Source: Nocardioides marinisabuli (GTDB lineage: Bacteria > Actinomycetota > Actinomycetes > Propionibacteriales > Nocardioidaceae). From it: DNA of 64,000 nucleotides. Below, piece by piece: positions 45,788-54,010 of the stretch. The first letter of the stretch is position 1. Every line of letters starts with the position of its first letter. Both the position numbers and the translations under genes were made by a program. A model generated the notes under the pieces. That model did no database searches. It worked only from the letters and a program-made list of their open reading frames with translations, and was not told the DNA's origin. The DNA lies in NCBI RefSeq assembly GCF_013466785.1, contig NZ_CP059163.1, forward strand, positions 2,170,001-2,234,000, in the 5' to 3' direction.

Positions 45788-46726
45788 ATGCGTCGATTCT
45801 CTGCGTCCCTGCTCGGGCTGCTCGTGGCATGCGGTCTGCTCGGTGCCCCGTCGTCCGGCAGCGCGGCCGCCGACGAGCCCTACCCGGTGCCCTACAACTT
45901 CCTGCCGTACGCCGTCCTCGGCGGTCTGCAGAACGACGCGCCCGGCACCAACGACTGGGACTGCCGGCCCTCGAAGAGGCACCCGCGCCCGGTGGTGCTG
46001 GTGCACGGCACCTTCGGCAACCAGGCGACCAACTGGCAGACCTACGGCCCGCTGCTGGCCAACGAGGGCTACTGCGTCTTCGCCCTCACCTACGGCGTCG
46101 ACCACACCGGCGGGCCCGCGACGGAGCTCTTCGGCGGGATGGACCGGATGCAGGCCAGCGCGCGCGAGCTGCGCGACTTCGTCGGTGACGTGCTCGTCGC
46201 GACCGGGGCCCGCAAGGTCGACCTGGTCGGCCACTCGCAGGGCACGCTGATGCCGAGCTGGTACGTGAAGTTCCTCGGCGGGAAGAAGCACGTGAAGCGC
46301 TACGTCTCGATCGCGCCGCTGTGGCACGGCACCCAGGTCGGCGGGGTGGCGGCCCTCGCCGGCGGGGCCTTCGGCGCCTCGCCGGACACGGCGGTGCCGT
46401 TCTGCGTGGCCTGCGGCCAGTTCTCGCCCGACTCGAGGTTCCTGCGCAAGATCCGCCGAGGCGGGGTGGCGGAGCAGGGGATCGTCTACACCAACATCGT
46501 GACCCGCTACGACGAGCTGGTGCTGCCCTACACCTCGGGTATCGAGAAGGGCATGAGGAACATCGTCGTGCAAGACGGCTGCGACACCGACCTCGCCGAG
46601 CACTTCCAGATCGTCGCCGACCCGGTCACCGTCGGGCACGTGCTCAACGCCCTCGACCCGCAGCGCCGCAAGCCCGTCGGGTGCGAGCTGGTGCTGCCGT
46701 TCGTGGGCGGCCCGCCGCCCGCCTGA
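45788..46726 (+). CDS. secreted lipase/esterase (class 2 lipase family)
   Basis: 312 residues. Signal peptide (FSASLLGLLVACGLLGAPSS), HPRPVVLVHGTFGNQATNWQ (oxyanion HG), VDLVGHSQGTLMPSWYVKFL (nucleophile elbow GHSQG), and a C-terminal His candidate in VTVGHVLNAL; catalytic Asp possibly in VTRYDELVLPY. Four cysteines could form two disulfides. Similar proteins of Streptomyces and Nocardioides are annotated as EstA/lipase class 2 (PF01674). It follows the unknown secreted protein, and a hairpin comes after it. Confidence 0.88.
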   Translation: MRRFSASLLGLLVACGLLGAPSSGSAAADEPYPVPYNFLPYAVLGGLQNDAPGTNDWDCRPSKRHPRPVVLVHGTFGNQATNWQTYGPLLANEGYCVFALTYGVDHTGGPATELFGGMDRMQASARELRDFVGDVLVATGARKVDLVGHSQGTLMPSWYVKFLGGKKHVKRYVSIAPLWHGTQVGGVAALAGGAFGASPDTAVPFCVACGQFSPDSRFLRKIRRGGVAEQGIVYTNIVTRYDELVLPYTSGIEKGMRNIVVQDGCDTDLAEHFQIVADPVTVGHVLNALDPQRRKPVGCELVLPFVGGPPPA

Positions 46727-46754
46727 GACCGACCAAGCGGACCCACCACGTGAC

Positions 46755-46805
46755 GACGCCAGGCCCGACGTCACTGGGGGGTGTGATCACGCCGGGCCTG
46801 GCGTC
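46755..46805. terminator. long hairpin after the lipase gene
   Basis: GACGCCAGGCCCG (46755-46767) pairs with CGGGCCTGGCGTC (46793-46805), 13 bp, with a 25-nt loop. The outer context also repeats GTGA...TCAC. There is no T-run, as usual for high-GC actinobacteria; it may be a terminator or protein-binding inverted repeat between the lipase and the MFS gene. Confidence 0.55.
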
Positions 46806-46835
46806 ACTACCTCTGTTCCCCGCACGTCGCGACTC

Positions 46836-48296
46836 ATGCACCCGATCGAGTTATTTCACGATTTGTTGTTCGAGGACTCGCCTGGCCCGTCTACCCGCCC
46901 GCTCCGCCGGGGAATGCGGACCCCGCCCGGGGCGTTGAGAGAGATCGTGCCCATCGACGACTCACGCCGCGTGTCCATGCTCATCGGCGTCCTGTTCGGT
47001 CTGGCGGGCATGGGCTCGGCCGCCGCGGCCGTCGCGCTGCCGGCGCTGGGCCAGGACTTCGGCATCGGCGTCGGCGCCACCGCCTGGACGATCAGCCTCT
47101 ACGCGCTGATGTTCGCGGTCACCACCGCGCTCTACGGGCGCTTCTCCGACCTCGTCGGCATCCGCACCCCGCTCCTGGTCGGCATCGGCCTGATGACCGG
47201 CGGCGCGCTGCTGGCCGCCCTCGCGCCGACGTACGGCGTGCTGCTCTTCGCCCGCCTCGTGCAGGGCGCCGGCGCCGCGGCCGTGCCGACGCTGGGCGTG
47301 GCGATCCTCAGCGGCCGCTACGACGGCGCCGTGCGTGGGCTGGCCCTCGGCCGGCTCGCCGGCACCGCGGCGGCCGTCACCAGCCTCGGCCCACTGCTCG
47401 GCGGGGTCGTCGAGCACGCCTTCGGCTGGCGCGCGGTCATGGCGATCCCGATGCTCGGGGCGCTGGTGATCCCGTTCGTGTGGCGCGCGCTGACCACCGA
47501 GGGCAGCGGCGCCCAGCTCGACGTGCTCGGCGCGATCCTGGTCGCCCTGACCGCGGCCGGGCTGGTGCTGCTCATCCAGTCGCCCTCGACCGGGCTGGTC
47601 ATCGCGCTCGTCGGGCTGCTGCTGCTCGGTCTCGGCACCCCGCTGGTCGCGCTGCAGGTACGGCGCCGACCCGACGGCTTCCTGCCACGCGACGTGATCC
47701 GCAACCCCGTCGTCGTACGGTCCGCGCTGGCCGCGGCCGCGGTGCCCGCGGCCTGGTTCGGGCTGCTCATCGCCGTGCCGGCGGTGCTGGTCGGCGAGGC
47801 CGGCTGGGAGCCCTGGCAGGTCGGGCTGCTGCTGCTGCCGTCGTCGGTCGTGGCGGTGCTGATGCCCCGGTTGACCGGGCCCATGCTGACCCGCATCGGT
47901 GCGGTCCGCACCCTGGCCATCGGCGCCGTCGCCTCGTCGCTGGCGCTCTTCCTCGCCGCCTGGGGCGCCGCCGTGCTCTCCCCGGTGCTGCTCGCCCTCG
48001 TGCTGATCCTGATGACATTCGCCTTCGGCGCCACTCAGCCCGCCCTCTCCGCCTCGGTCGGGGAGGCCGTGCACGTGCACGTGCGCGGTGTCGCGCTCGG
48101 CATCGCGACCCTGGTCTTCATGACCGGCGGCTCCGTCGGCTCGGCCATGGTCGGTGGGCTCGGTGGGGTCACCGGGCTGCCGTGGGCGCTGGCGATCCTC
48201 GGAGTGCTGCCGCTGCTCGGCATGACGGCGCTCATCAAGATCCTCAAGCACTCCCCGGAGGCCGTGCTGGCCGAGGCGGACATCGAGCTCGACTGA
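46836..48296 (+). CDS. MFS transporter (DHA2-like drug/metabolite exporter)
   Basis: Up to 486 residues, about 12-14 helices. ISLYALMFAVTTALYGRFSD followed by LVGIRTPLL is MFS motif A; ARLVQGAGAAAVPTLGVAIL and GPLLGGVVEHAFGWRAVMAI match DHA2-type motif C regions. The start is uncertain: ATG 46836 has no ribosome site, GTG 46948 has GAGAGA 6 nt upstream, and ATG 46977 is nearest to the first helix. A truncated copy of the 3' end of this gene is found at 50501-50600. Confidence 0.85.
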   Translation: MHPIELFHDLLFEDSPGPSTRPLRRGMRTPPGALREIVPIDDSRRVSMLIGVLFGLAGMGSAAAAVALPALGQDFGIGVGATAWTISLYALMFAVTTALYGRFSDLVGIRTPLLVGIGLMTGGALLAALAPTYGVLLFARLVQGAGAAAVPTLGVAILSGRYDGAVRGLALGRLAGTAAAVTSLGPLLGGVVEHAFGWRAVMAIPMLGALVIPFVWRALTTEGSGAQLDVLGAILVALTAAGLVLLIQSPSTGLVIALVGLLLLGLGTPLVALQVRRRPDGFLPRDVIRNPVVVRSALAAAAVPAAWFGLLIAVPAVLVGEAGWEPWQVGLLLLPSSVVAVLMPRLTGPMLTRIGAVRTLAIGAVASSLALFLAAWGAAVLSPVLLALVLILMTFAFGATQPALSASVGEAVHVHVRGVALGIATLVFMTGGSVGSAMVGGLGGVTGLPWALAILGVLPLLGMTALIKILKHSPEAVLAEADIELD

Positions 48297-48324
48297 GCCG
48301 CGCCGTCACCGGGCACGGAGCCGG

Positions 48325-49494
48325 TCAGTAGCGGGCGAAGTTCTGCGTGTAGTAGCGCCCGTACTTGCTGTCGGGGTGGGTGGCGTAGCCGATCCCGATG
48401 TGGGTGAAGTCGCCGAGCATGTTGGCCTTGTGGCCGGGCGAGGCGTACCAGCCGTCGACGACGTCGTCGGGGCCGTAGCCGGCCGCGATGTTCTCCCCGG
48501 CCCGTCGCCAGCCGGACGGGTACTGCTCGGAGTAGCTCGGGTTGTGGTGGAAGACGTCGTTGGCGGCCATGTGGCGCGACCAGTCCTGGGCGACGGTGTC
48601 GAGCTCGGCCATGAGCGCCAGCGGTGCGAGGCCGTGGGCGGCCCGGTAGGCGTTGGTCTCCTCGAGGATCTGCTGCCGCACGGCCTCCTCGGTCGCGGGG
48701 TCCGGCCCGAGGTCGCCCGGCTCCTCGGGGGCGTCGGTGGCGACCGTGATCGTCCAGTAGCCCGTGTCGTCGTCGCGCAGCTCCATCCCGATCCCGAGCC
48801 AGGTGCCCTCGGCGCCGAGCACGTCGTCGGCCTCCGCCTCGAGGTCGGCCATCAGCGCCTCGGGCAGCCCGCCGAGGACGGTGTGCTCGGCGACCACCTC
48901 GTACGACGCCGGGGCGTCCTCGAAGGAGGTGCGGGTCAGCACCTGGCCCTGCTCGGCCTGCTCGACGCTCCAGGCCTGGGCGTAGCCGCCCAGGTCGCTG
49001 GTCTGCCAGAGCTCGCCGAGGCCCCGATCGTCGCGGTGCTCGTCGATCAGGGCGCCCAGCTCGGCGCGCAGGTGGCGCATCGGCTGCGACGACAGCTGCG
49101 GCTCCGAGGCCGCACTGCCGGTCACCTCGACCGTGGGGGAGGCGGCCCGGCGCAGCCGCTGGTTGCGCAGCACCTGCACCCGGTACGTCGCCCGCCCGTC
49201 GAGCGCCTCGGTGGCCAGCCGGTAGCGGCCCGACCTGCGCACCTTGCCGTCGTCGACCACCCGCCACGGGCCGTCCTGCTTCTCCTGCAGACGGACGCGG
49301 GCGCCACGCGAGGACCCGCTCACCGCGCCCTTGAACTTGACCGCATCGCCGGTGACCGGCGTGGTGTCGCTCGCGGAGATGCTCACCGTCGGCTTGACCC
49401 GCCCCTTGGCCCCGGCGGGCGTCGCGCCCACCGTCAGCAGGGGCGTGGCGGCCAGTGCCAGCACCAGGGCAGGGACGAGGGGCGTGCGCAGCAT
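48325..49494 (-). CDS. secreted CAP/SCP-domain protein 1
   Basis: 389 residues. Signal peptide (LRTPLVPALVLALAATPLLT), an Ig-like domain (VKPTVSISASDTTPVTGDAV to about 120), a middle domain (about 130-255) that looks like a degenerate CAP domain (YAQAWSVEQAEQG; DTGYWTITVAT), and a canonical CAP domain at the C-terminus: EETNAYRAAHGLAPL, FHHNPSYSEQYPSG, RRAGENIAAGYG, YASPGHKANMLGDFTHIGIG, YYTQNFARY. ATG 49494 has AGGAGGCACC directly upstream. Paralogue of the gene at 50628. Confidence 0.88.
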   Translation of the reverse strand: MLRTPLVPALVLALAATPLLTVGATPAGAKGRVKPTVSISASDTTPVTGDAVKFKGAVSGSSRGARVRLQEKQDGPWRVVDDGKVRRSGRYRLATEALDGRATYRVQVLRNQRLRRAASPTVEVTGSAASEPQLSSQPMRHLRAELGALIDEHRDDRGLGELWQTSDLGGYAQAWSVEQAEQGQVLTRTSFEDAPASYEVVAEHTVLGGLPEALMADLEAEADDVLGAEGTWLGIGMELRDDDTGYWTITVATDAPEEPGDLGPDPATEEAVRQQILEETNAYRAAHGLAPLALMAELDTVAQDWSRHMAANDVFHHNPSYSEQYPSGWRRAGENIAAGYGPDDVVDGWYASPGHKANMLGDFTHIGIGYATHPDSKYGRYYTQNFARY

Positions 49495-49606
49495 GGTGCC
49501 TCCTGGGGGACGTCGACCGGGGGGTGCCGACGACAGCACGCTACTCAGGACCGGGGTGGTGGGTGGGCGTTTCGAGAACCCGCTCGTCGGGACCGGGAGT
49601 CGATGC

Positions 49607-50422
49607 TCAGCCGCCCGCGACCAGCCCGGCGTCGCGGAAGGCCTGCTCCAGGCTCGTGGCGATCAGCTCGTGCCCGGCGTCCAACGGGTTGCCGGCGGGG
49701 CCCTGGGGCAGGTCCCCCCAGCCCTCCTTGGTGGGGCGCAGCACCAGCGCGTCGTCGACCGCGCGCCACGCCTGGGTCATCTGCTTCTCCTGCTTGGAGC
49801 TGACGCCCTCCGGGCGGAACGAGCTGATCGCGACCAGCGGCGTGCCGGGAAGGTCGGCGGTGATCCGGTCGCCCAGGTCGGCGATCGCGCCGGTGACGGC
49901 GTCGACGTCGGTGGCGCCGGCGTACCCGGCCTGCACGAGCACCGCGTCGGGGTCGATCTCGGCGAGCGGGGCGTCGGCGTACAGGTCGGCGACGGTGCTG
50001 CCGCTCTCGCCGGGCACCGTGTAGCCCGCGCCGGGCTCAGCCACCACCCGCACCGTCCAGCCCAGGTCGGCGGCCAGCAGGGAGGTGTACGCCGCGGCGT
50101 CGCCGGAGGCACCGTCGCCCGCGGCCCAGCCGTCACCGATGACCAGCAGCACCGGCCGCGGACGGTTGTCGGTCGGGGTGAGCGCCTCGAAGGTGGGCGG
50201 CTCGTAGGCCGGCGGCTCGGGTTCGGGGGCGGGCGTGGGCGAGCCGGGGGCCTCGGGCAGCCGGTCGTCGCCCGAGGCGGGGTCGACGACCGACTCGACG
50301 TCCGTGTCGGCCGCGATCTGGTTGTTCCAGCGCGACCAGGCGTACGCGGTGCCGCCGACGACCCCGAGCGCCAGGAGCGCGACGAGGATCGCGGCGATGG
50401 GCAGTTCTCGGCGTCGGCTCAC
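49607..50422 (-). CDS. membrane-anchored SGNH-hydrolase-like protein with altered nucleophile
   Basis: 271 residues: one N-terminal membrane helix (LPIAAILVALLALGVVGGTA), a Pro/Glu linker, then an SGNH-like domain. Block I reads LLVIGDGWAAGDGASG, with Gly where the catalytic Ser of GDS is expected; GAGYTVPGESGSTVADLY and the final NPLDAGHELIATSL (D-x-x-H block V) are kept. So it could be inactive or use another Ser. GTG 50422 preceded by TACACT (50430-50435 minus strand, 7 nt) indicates a leaderless start rather than the longer frame to 50503. It lies between the two CAP genes. Confidence 0.75.
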   Translation of the reverse strand: MSRRRELPIAAILVALLALGVVGGTAYAWSRWNNQIAADTDVESVVDPASGDDRLPEAPGSPTPAPEPEPPAYEPPTFEALTPTDNRPRPVLLVIGDGWAAGDGASGDAAAYTSLLAADLGWTVRVVAEPGAGYTVPGESGSTVADLYADAPLAEIDPDAVLVQAGYAGATDVDAVTGAIADLGDRITADLPGTPLVAISSFRPEGVSSKQEKQMTQAWRAVDDALVLRPTKEGWGDLPQGPAGNPLDAGHELIATSLEQAFRDAGLVAGG

Positions 50423-50500
50423 CCACGCGAGTGTAGGGAAGAACGAGGTCGTGGCCGAGCCAGGGGACATGGGGTGGCCGCCAGCCCGCACCGCTCCCGG

Positions 50501-50600
50501 CATCGCGACCCTGGTCGCCAGGACCGGCGGCTCCGTCGGTTCGGCATGACCGCGCTGGTCGAGATACCGAGCACCCGCCGGAGGCCGTGCGGGCCGCGGC
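50501..50600 (+). pseudogene. deletion remnant of the MFS transporter 3' end
   Basis: 50501-50545 matches 48101-48145 (CATCGCGACCCTGGTC... ACCGGCGGCTCCGTCGG) and 50545-50600 matches 48221-48296 (CATGACCGCGCTGGTCGAGA versus CATGACGGCGCTCATCAAGA, then CCGGAGGCCGTG), with about 75 bp of the middle deleted. It lies in the same position relative to the second CAP gene as the intact MFS end does to the first one, which shows that MFS 3' end plus CAP gene was duplicated as a block. Confidence 0.8.
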
Positions 50601-50627
50601 GGACGTCGAGCTGAGCCTCGCCGTTCG

Positions 50628-51782
50628 TCAGTAGCGGGCGAAGTTCTGCGTGTAGTAGGGCGTCCCGTCGTCGGAGGTGGTGGCGTAGCCGATCCCGATG
50701 TGGGTGTAGTCGCCGAGCATGTTGGCCTTGTGGCCGGGCGAGGCGTACCAGGCGTCGACCACGGCGTCCTCGCTGTAGCCCACCGCGATGTTCTCGCCCG
50801 CTGCCCGCCAGCCGGGCGGGATCTGCTGCGCGTAGTCCGGGTTGTGGCTGAAGTCGCCGGTCTCGGCCATGTACCGCGACCAGTCCTGCGCGACGGTGGT
50901 CATCTGGTCCATGAGGACGAGCGGCGAGAGCCCGTGCTGGGCGCGGTAGTCGTTGGTCTGCTCCAGGATCTGCTGGCGGACCGACTCCTCGTCCTTCGGG
51001 CCCGGGACGTCGGGAGCGCCGGTGGCGAGGGTGATGGTCCAGTACCCGCTGTCGTCGTCACGCCGGCTCATGCCGACGCCCAGCCAGAGCGCATCGGCGG
51101 TCAGCAGGTCGGCGGCGGCCGACTCGAGCTCGGCCATCGCCTCGCGCGGGGTCCCGCTGAGCATCGTGTGCTCGACGGTCACCTCGAACCCCGCGGGCGC
51201 GTCCGCGAAGGTCTCGCGGGTCAGGACGGTGTCCTCCGCGGCCTGCTCGACGCTCCACCGCTGGGCGTAGTCGTGCAGCTGGCTGTCGGGGGCGAGCGCG
51301 CCCAGGTCGCGGTCGTCGCGGAAGGTGTCGACAAGCTCGCCGAGGTCCACGCGGAGGCGTCGGAGGGAGTAGAACGACAGGGGCGGCCCCTGAGCCGCCT
51401 GGCCCGTCACCTCGAGCGTGGCCGAGGTCGCCTTGCGCAGCCGCTTCTTCTTCAGCACCTTCACCCGGTAGGTGGCGACGCCTTCGACCGCTGTGGCGGC
51501 CAGCTTGTACCGCCCCGACCTCGTGACCTTCCCGGCGTCCACGACCCGCCAGGGACCCGCCTGCTGCTCCTGGAGCCGCACTCGTGCCCCGCGCGCCGGG
51601 CCGCTCACCGTGCCGGTGAAGCGCAGCCGGTCGCCCTCCGTCGGCGTGGCCGAGTCCACGGCGACGCTGACGGTGGGGGTGTGGCGTCCCCGGGCCTCGG
51701 CGGGCGCCGCCGTACTCGCCGTCACCAGCGGCCCCGCCGTCAACGACAGGACCAGTGCGGGGGTGAGCAGGGCGCGCAGCAT
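50628..51782 (-). CDS. secreted CAP/SCP-domain protein 2
   Basis: 384 residues, same plan as the protein at 48325: signal peptide (ALLTPALVLSLTAGPLVTAS), Ig-like domain (HTPTVSVAVDSATPTEGDRL), degenerate CAP-like middle (YAQRWSVEQAAEDTVLTR; DSGYWTITLATGAP) and canonical CAP end (EQTNDYRAQHGLSPLVLMDQ, FSHNPDYAQQIPPG, AAGENIAVGYSEDAVVDAWY, SPGHKANMLGDYTHIGIGYA). ATG 51782 with AGGAGGCTCC upstream. The frame is open much farther upstream but that part lies over a divergent gene and is not coding. Confidence 0.87.
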   Translation of the reverse strand: MLRALLTPALVLSLTAGPLVTASTAAPAEARGRHTPTVSVAVDSATPTEGDRLRFTGTVSGPARGARVRLQEQQAGPWRVVDAGKVTRSGRYKLAATAVEGVATYRVKVLKKKRLRKATSATLEVTGQAAQGPPLSFYSLRRLRVDLGELVDTFRDDRDLGALAPDSQLHDYAQRWSVEQAAEDTVLTRETFADAPAGFEVTVEHTMLSGTPREAMAELESAAADLLTADALWLGVGMSRRDDDSGYWTITLATGAPDVPGPKDEESVRQQILEQTNDYRAQHGLSPLVLMDQMTTVAQDWSRYMAETGDFSHNPDYAQQIPPGWRAAGENIAVGYSEDAVVDAWYASPGHKANMLGDYTHIGIGYATTSDDGTPYYTQNFARY

Positions 51783-51983
51783 GGAGCCTCCTGGGGGATG
51801 GGGCGGCGACTCCGTGACGCTACCGAGGTCCGGCGCGGTACGTCGGGCTTTCCCTGACTCGAGGTCTCCGCGACGAGGAGGAGCGGTTCCCTCGCGGGTC
51901 GGAGGGGTGTGCGACCCGTTCGGGATCGTCCGGATATCGCCCAACTGCGGAAACGCGAGCCTCTGACGCCCCAGGATCGCCGC

Positions 51984-53180
51984 ATGCTTCCGATGAGTCC
52001 CGGCGCCCTGCGCCAACCGTCCCAGCTCGCCATCGTCGCGGTGGTCCTCGCGACCACGCTCGGACTGGCCGCCGGGCCGAGCCGAGCCCTGGCGGCCGCC
52101 GAGAGCTCCGCGACGACAGTGTCGCCCGCAGCCGCGCAGCGGGACGACGTGGAAGAGCCGGCGGACGAGCTCCCCGGCCAGCGGTTGGCGGAGATCCTCC
52201 GCTTCGGCCGCTCCAACGTCGGCAGGATGGGCCTGCAGATCAAGGCGGTCAACGACCAGCCGGGCGTGCCGCTGACGATCACGCTCTACGGGTGCAACGG
52301 CAAGCCGGGGATGTCGAAGTCCGTCGCGAAGTCGAAGGCCAAGCAACGGGTCCTCTTCCTCCCACGGCGTCAGGACAAGTTCGGCTCGTTCATCCGCATC
52401 GACGCCACCTGGGCCAACCCGTCCGGCGACCACACGCTGACCTACGGATCGAACGCCAGCAAGAAGGACCGGAACGCCGAGGACAAGGGGTGCCGCAGCG
52501 GACGCCCGCCCCGGCTGGCGATGCAGGGCAGCCAGTCCTACCCCAGCAACGCCGCGGACTTCGACGCGATCGTCAAGGTGAAGGACCTGCCCGCGCCCGC
52601 GGAGGTCTCCCTCGAACGCTGGATCCGCGCCGAGCAGCGGTGGGCGGTCGAGCAGACCACCCTCTACCGCGACGGCCAGCACGCCGAGCCGGCGCGCGTG
52701 CCCGGCTACGGGGAACGCAGCGTGGTCTACCGCGCCTGTGCCACCACCCCCGCCGGGCTGACCTCCTGCTCCGAGCCACGTCCGTACTTCGCGACGGGCC
52801 ACCCCGTCACGGAGGAGGAGCCGCGCCGAGCCTTCACCGACGCCGAGGAGACCACCTGGCTGGACGCGGCGCTCGACGCCATCAACCAGCGCCGAGCCGC
52901 CGACGGTCTCGCGCCGGTGACCCGGGAGGTGACCTACTCCGAGCAGACGACCTACCCGGTCGCGCTGCGCTACTACGAGACCGGGTCCACCAGGGACGGC
53001 CCGACGCCGCGCCGCGCCTACGTCGCGGGGCTGGCGTTCAGCGACTACGAGGTGCGCATCGCGCCCGTGGACTGGCTCCTGGACCCCGCGCTCGACGCGG
53101 TCGGTCTGAGCGTCCACTGGGACGAGACCGGTGGGTTCGACGGCGCCTACCTCGCCTACGCGGTCGCCGCCACCGAGTAG
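51984..53180 (+). CDS. secreted protein with degenerate CAP-like C-terminus
   Basis: 398 residues. Signal peptide-like start (SQLAIVAVVLATTLGLAAGP), a middle beta domain (about 60-170, with two cysteines) of unknown type, and a C-terminal part resembling a CAP domain without its histidines: WLDAALDAINQRRAADGLAP and GLSVHWDETGGFDGAYLAYA. Possible function in extracellular binding; not enzymatically assignable. Start at ATG 51984 or ATG 51993. It is transcribed away from CAP 2, with 201 bp between them. Confidence 0.6.
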   Translation: MLPMSPGALRQPSQLAIVAVVLATTLGLAAGPSRALAAAESSATTVSPAAAQRDDVEEPADELPGQRLAEILRFGRSNVGRMGLQIKAVNDQPGVPLTITLYGCNGKPGMSKSVAKSKAKQRVLFLPRRQDKFGSFIRIDATWANPSGDHTLTYGSNASKKDRNAEDKGCRSGRPPRLAMQGSQSYPSNAADFDAIVKVKDLPAPAEVSLERWIRAEQRWAVEQTTLYRDGQHAEPARVPGYGERSVVYRACATTPAGLTSCSEPRPYFATGHPVTEEEPRRAFTDAEETTWLDAALDAINQRRAADGLAPVTREVTYSEQTTYPVALRYYETGSTRDGPTPRRAYVAGLAFSDYEVRIAPVDWLLDPALDAVGLSVHWDETGGFDGAYLAYAVAATE

Positions 53181-53226
53181 AGCCCCCGCCCCGACCACCT
53201 GCTGGCCCGACGACAAGGAACACGAC

Positions 53227-53712
53227 ATGTACCGGAAGCTCATCGGAGCGCTGGCAGCCCTGCTGTTCGTCTCGGCGACCCTGCTCTCGACTCCGAGTGC
53301 CGCGGGCACCAAGACGTACACGCTGGAGGCTGCGACCGCCTCGGCCCTCAAGCGCATCAACGCGATGCGCGAGGAGGCGGGGCTCGCCCCGGTCGAGCTG
53401 CACCCGAAGATGAGCGCGCACGCGCAGGCCATGGCCGAGGACTGGGCCGCGGGGGAGAAGTCCCGGGAGATCTGGGACTACAACAGCGACTCCCACGGCA
53501 GCGACGCGTTCGTCCCGGTCGACATGACGAGCTGGCGAGGCTGTCGCCACGAGGCCAGGAAGCCCAAGAAGATGCACCTGAGCCCCATCACCTACACCGA
53601 GGGCGAGGCGGTCGACAACATCTACCTCGCCTTCGGGTGGGCGCCGGTTCCGGGCTCGCGACGCTACCTGTACGTGGTGTACACGTTCACGCCCTACGAG
53701 GGCGACGTCTGA
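53227..53712 (+). CDS. small secreted CAP-like protein
   Basis: 161 residues: signal peptide (LIGALAALLFVSATLLSTPS, cleavage near AAG) and a short CAP-like domain (SALKRINAMREEAGLAPVEL, SAHAQAMAEDWAAGE, YLYVVYTFTPYEGD) in which the GEN and SPGH motifs are not preserved. AAGGAACACGAC precedes ATG 53227. It follows the gene at 51984 by 46 bp and is probably co-transcribed. Fourth CAP-related gene within 5.4 kb. Confidence 0.65.
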   Translation: MYRKLIGALAALLFVSATLLSTPSAAGTKTYTLEAATASALKRINAMREEAGLAPVELHPKMSAHAQAMAEDWAAGEKSREIWDYNSDSHGSDAFVPVDMTSWRGCRHEARKPKKMHLSPITYTEGEAVDNIYLAFGWAPVPGSRRYLYVVYTFTPYEGDV

Positions 53713-53787
53713 GGCGACGACGGGCCTTGCTCCGCGGTTGAGTGCCGGTCGCAGCCCTCTCTGCGTGCGGCTGGTGCGGTTCTTGCG

Positions 53788-53839
53788 GGGTCTCGGCGAC
53801 GGTCGGCGCTGGGGCGCCTCCCTGCTCGACCAACGGTGG
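53788..53839 (+). repeat. dispersed ~50-bp repeat, copy C1
   Basis: Starts GGGTCTCGGCGACGGTCGGC and ends TGCTCGACCAACGGTGG. Core hairpin GGCGC-TGGG-GCGCC. Tandem with C2. Confidence 0.9.
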
Positions 53840-53847
53840 TGGTTGCG

Positions 53848-53899
53848 GGGTCTCGGCGACGGTCGGCGCTGGGGCGCCTCCCTGCTCGACCAACGGTGG
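53848..53899 (+). repeat. dispersed ~50-bp repeat, copy C2
   Basis: Identical to C1 over the whole 52 bp, 60 bp downstream of it, so it is a recent tandem duplication. Confidence 0.9.
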
Positions 53900-54010
53900 G
53901 GTGGGGCGTTTCTTTGGATCGTGTGAGGAAGCGGGCGGATCGGGGTGGTGTGGCTGGCGTCACGCGTGGCCGGGGTCACATGCTCGGGACTCCAGATCCC
54001 AGGAGGCACC

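Larger units (their letters stand above)
53713..54010 (+). other. 298-bp gap with tandem copies of the dispersed repeat
   Basis: Contains copies C1 and C2 of the repeat in a perfect 60-bp period (53788-53899) and then the leader of the Nramp-type gene with AGGAGG just before its ATG. No gene otherwise. Confidence 0.7.

Noticed and set aside
51783..53432. Upstream extension of the CAP 2 open frame (to 53432)
   Set aside because: The signal peptide and ribosome site are at 51782; the extension is antisense to the secreted gene at 51984-53180.
53788..53899. Two identical 52-bp units with 8-bp spacer, considered as a CRISPR start
   Set aside because: Only two units, the spacer is short and similar, units belong to the dispersed repeat family and no cas genes are present.
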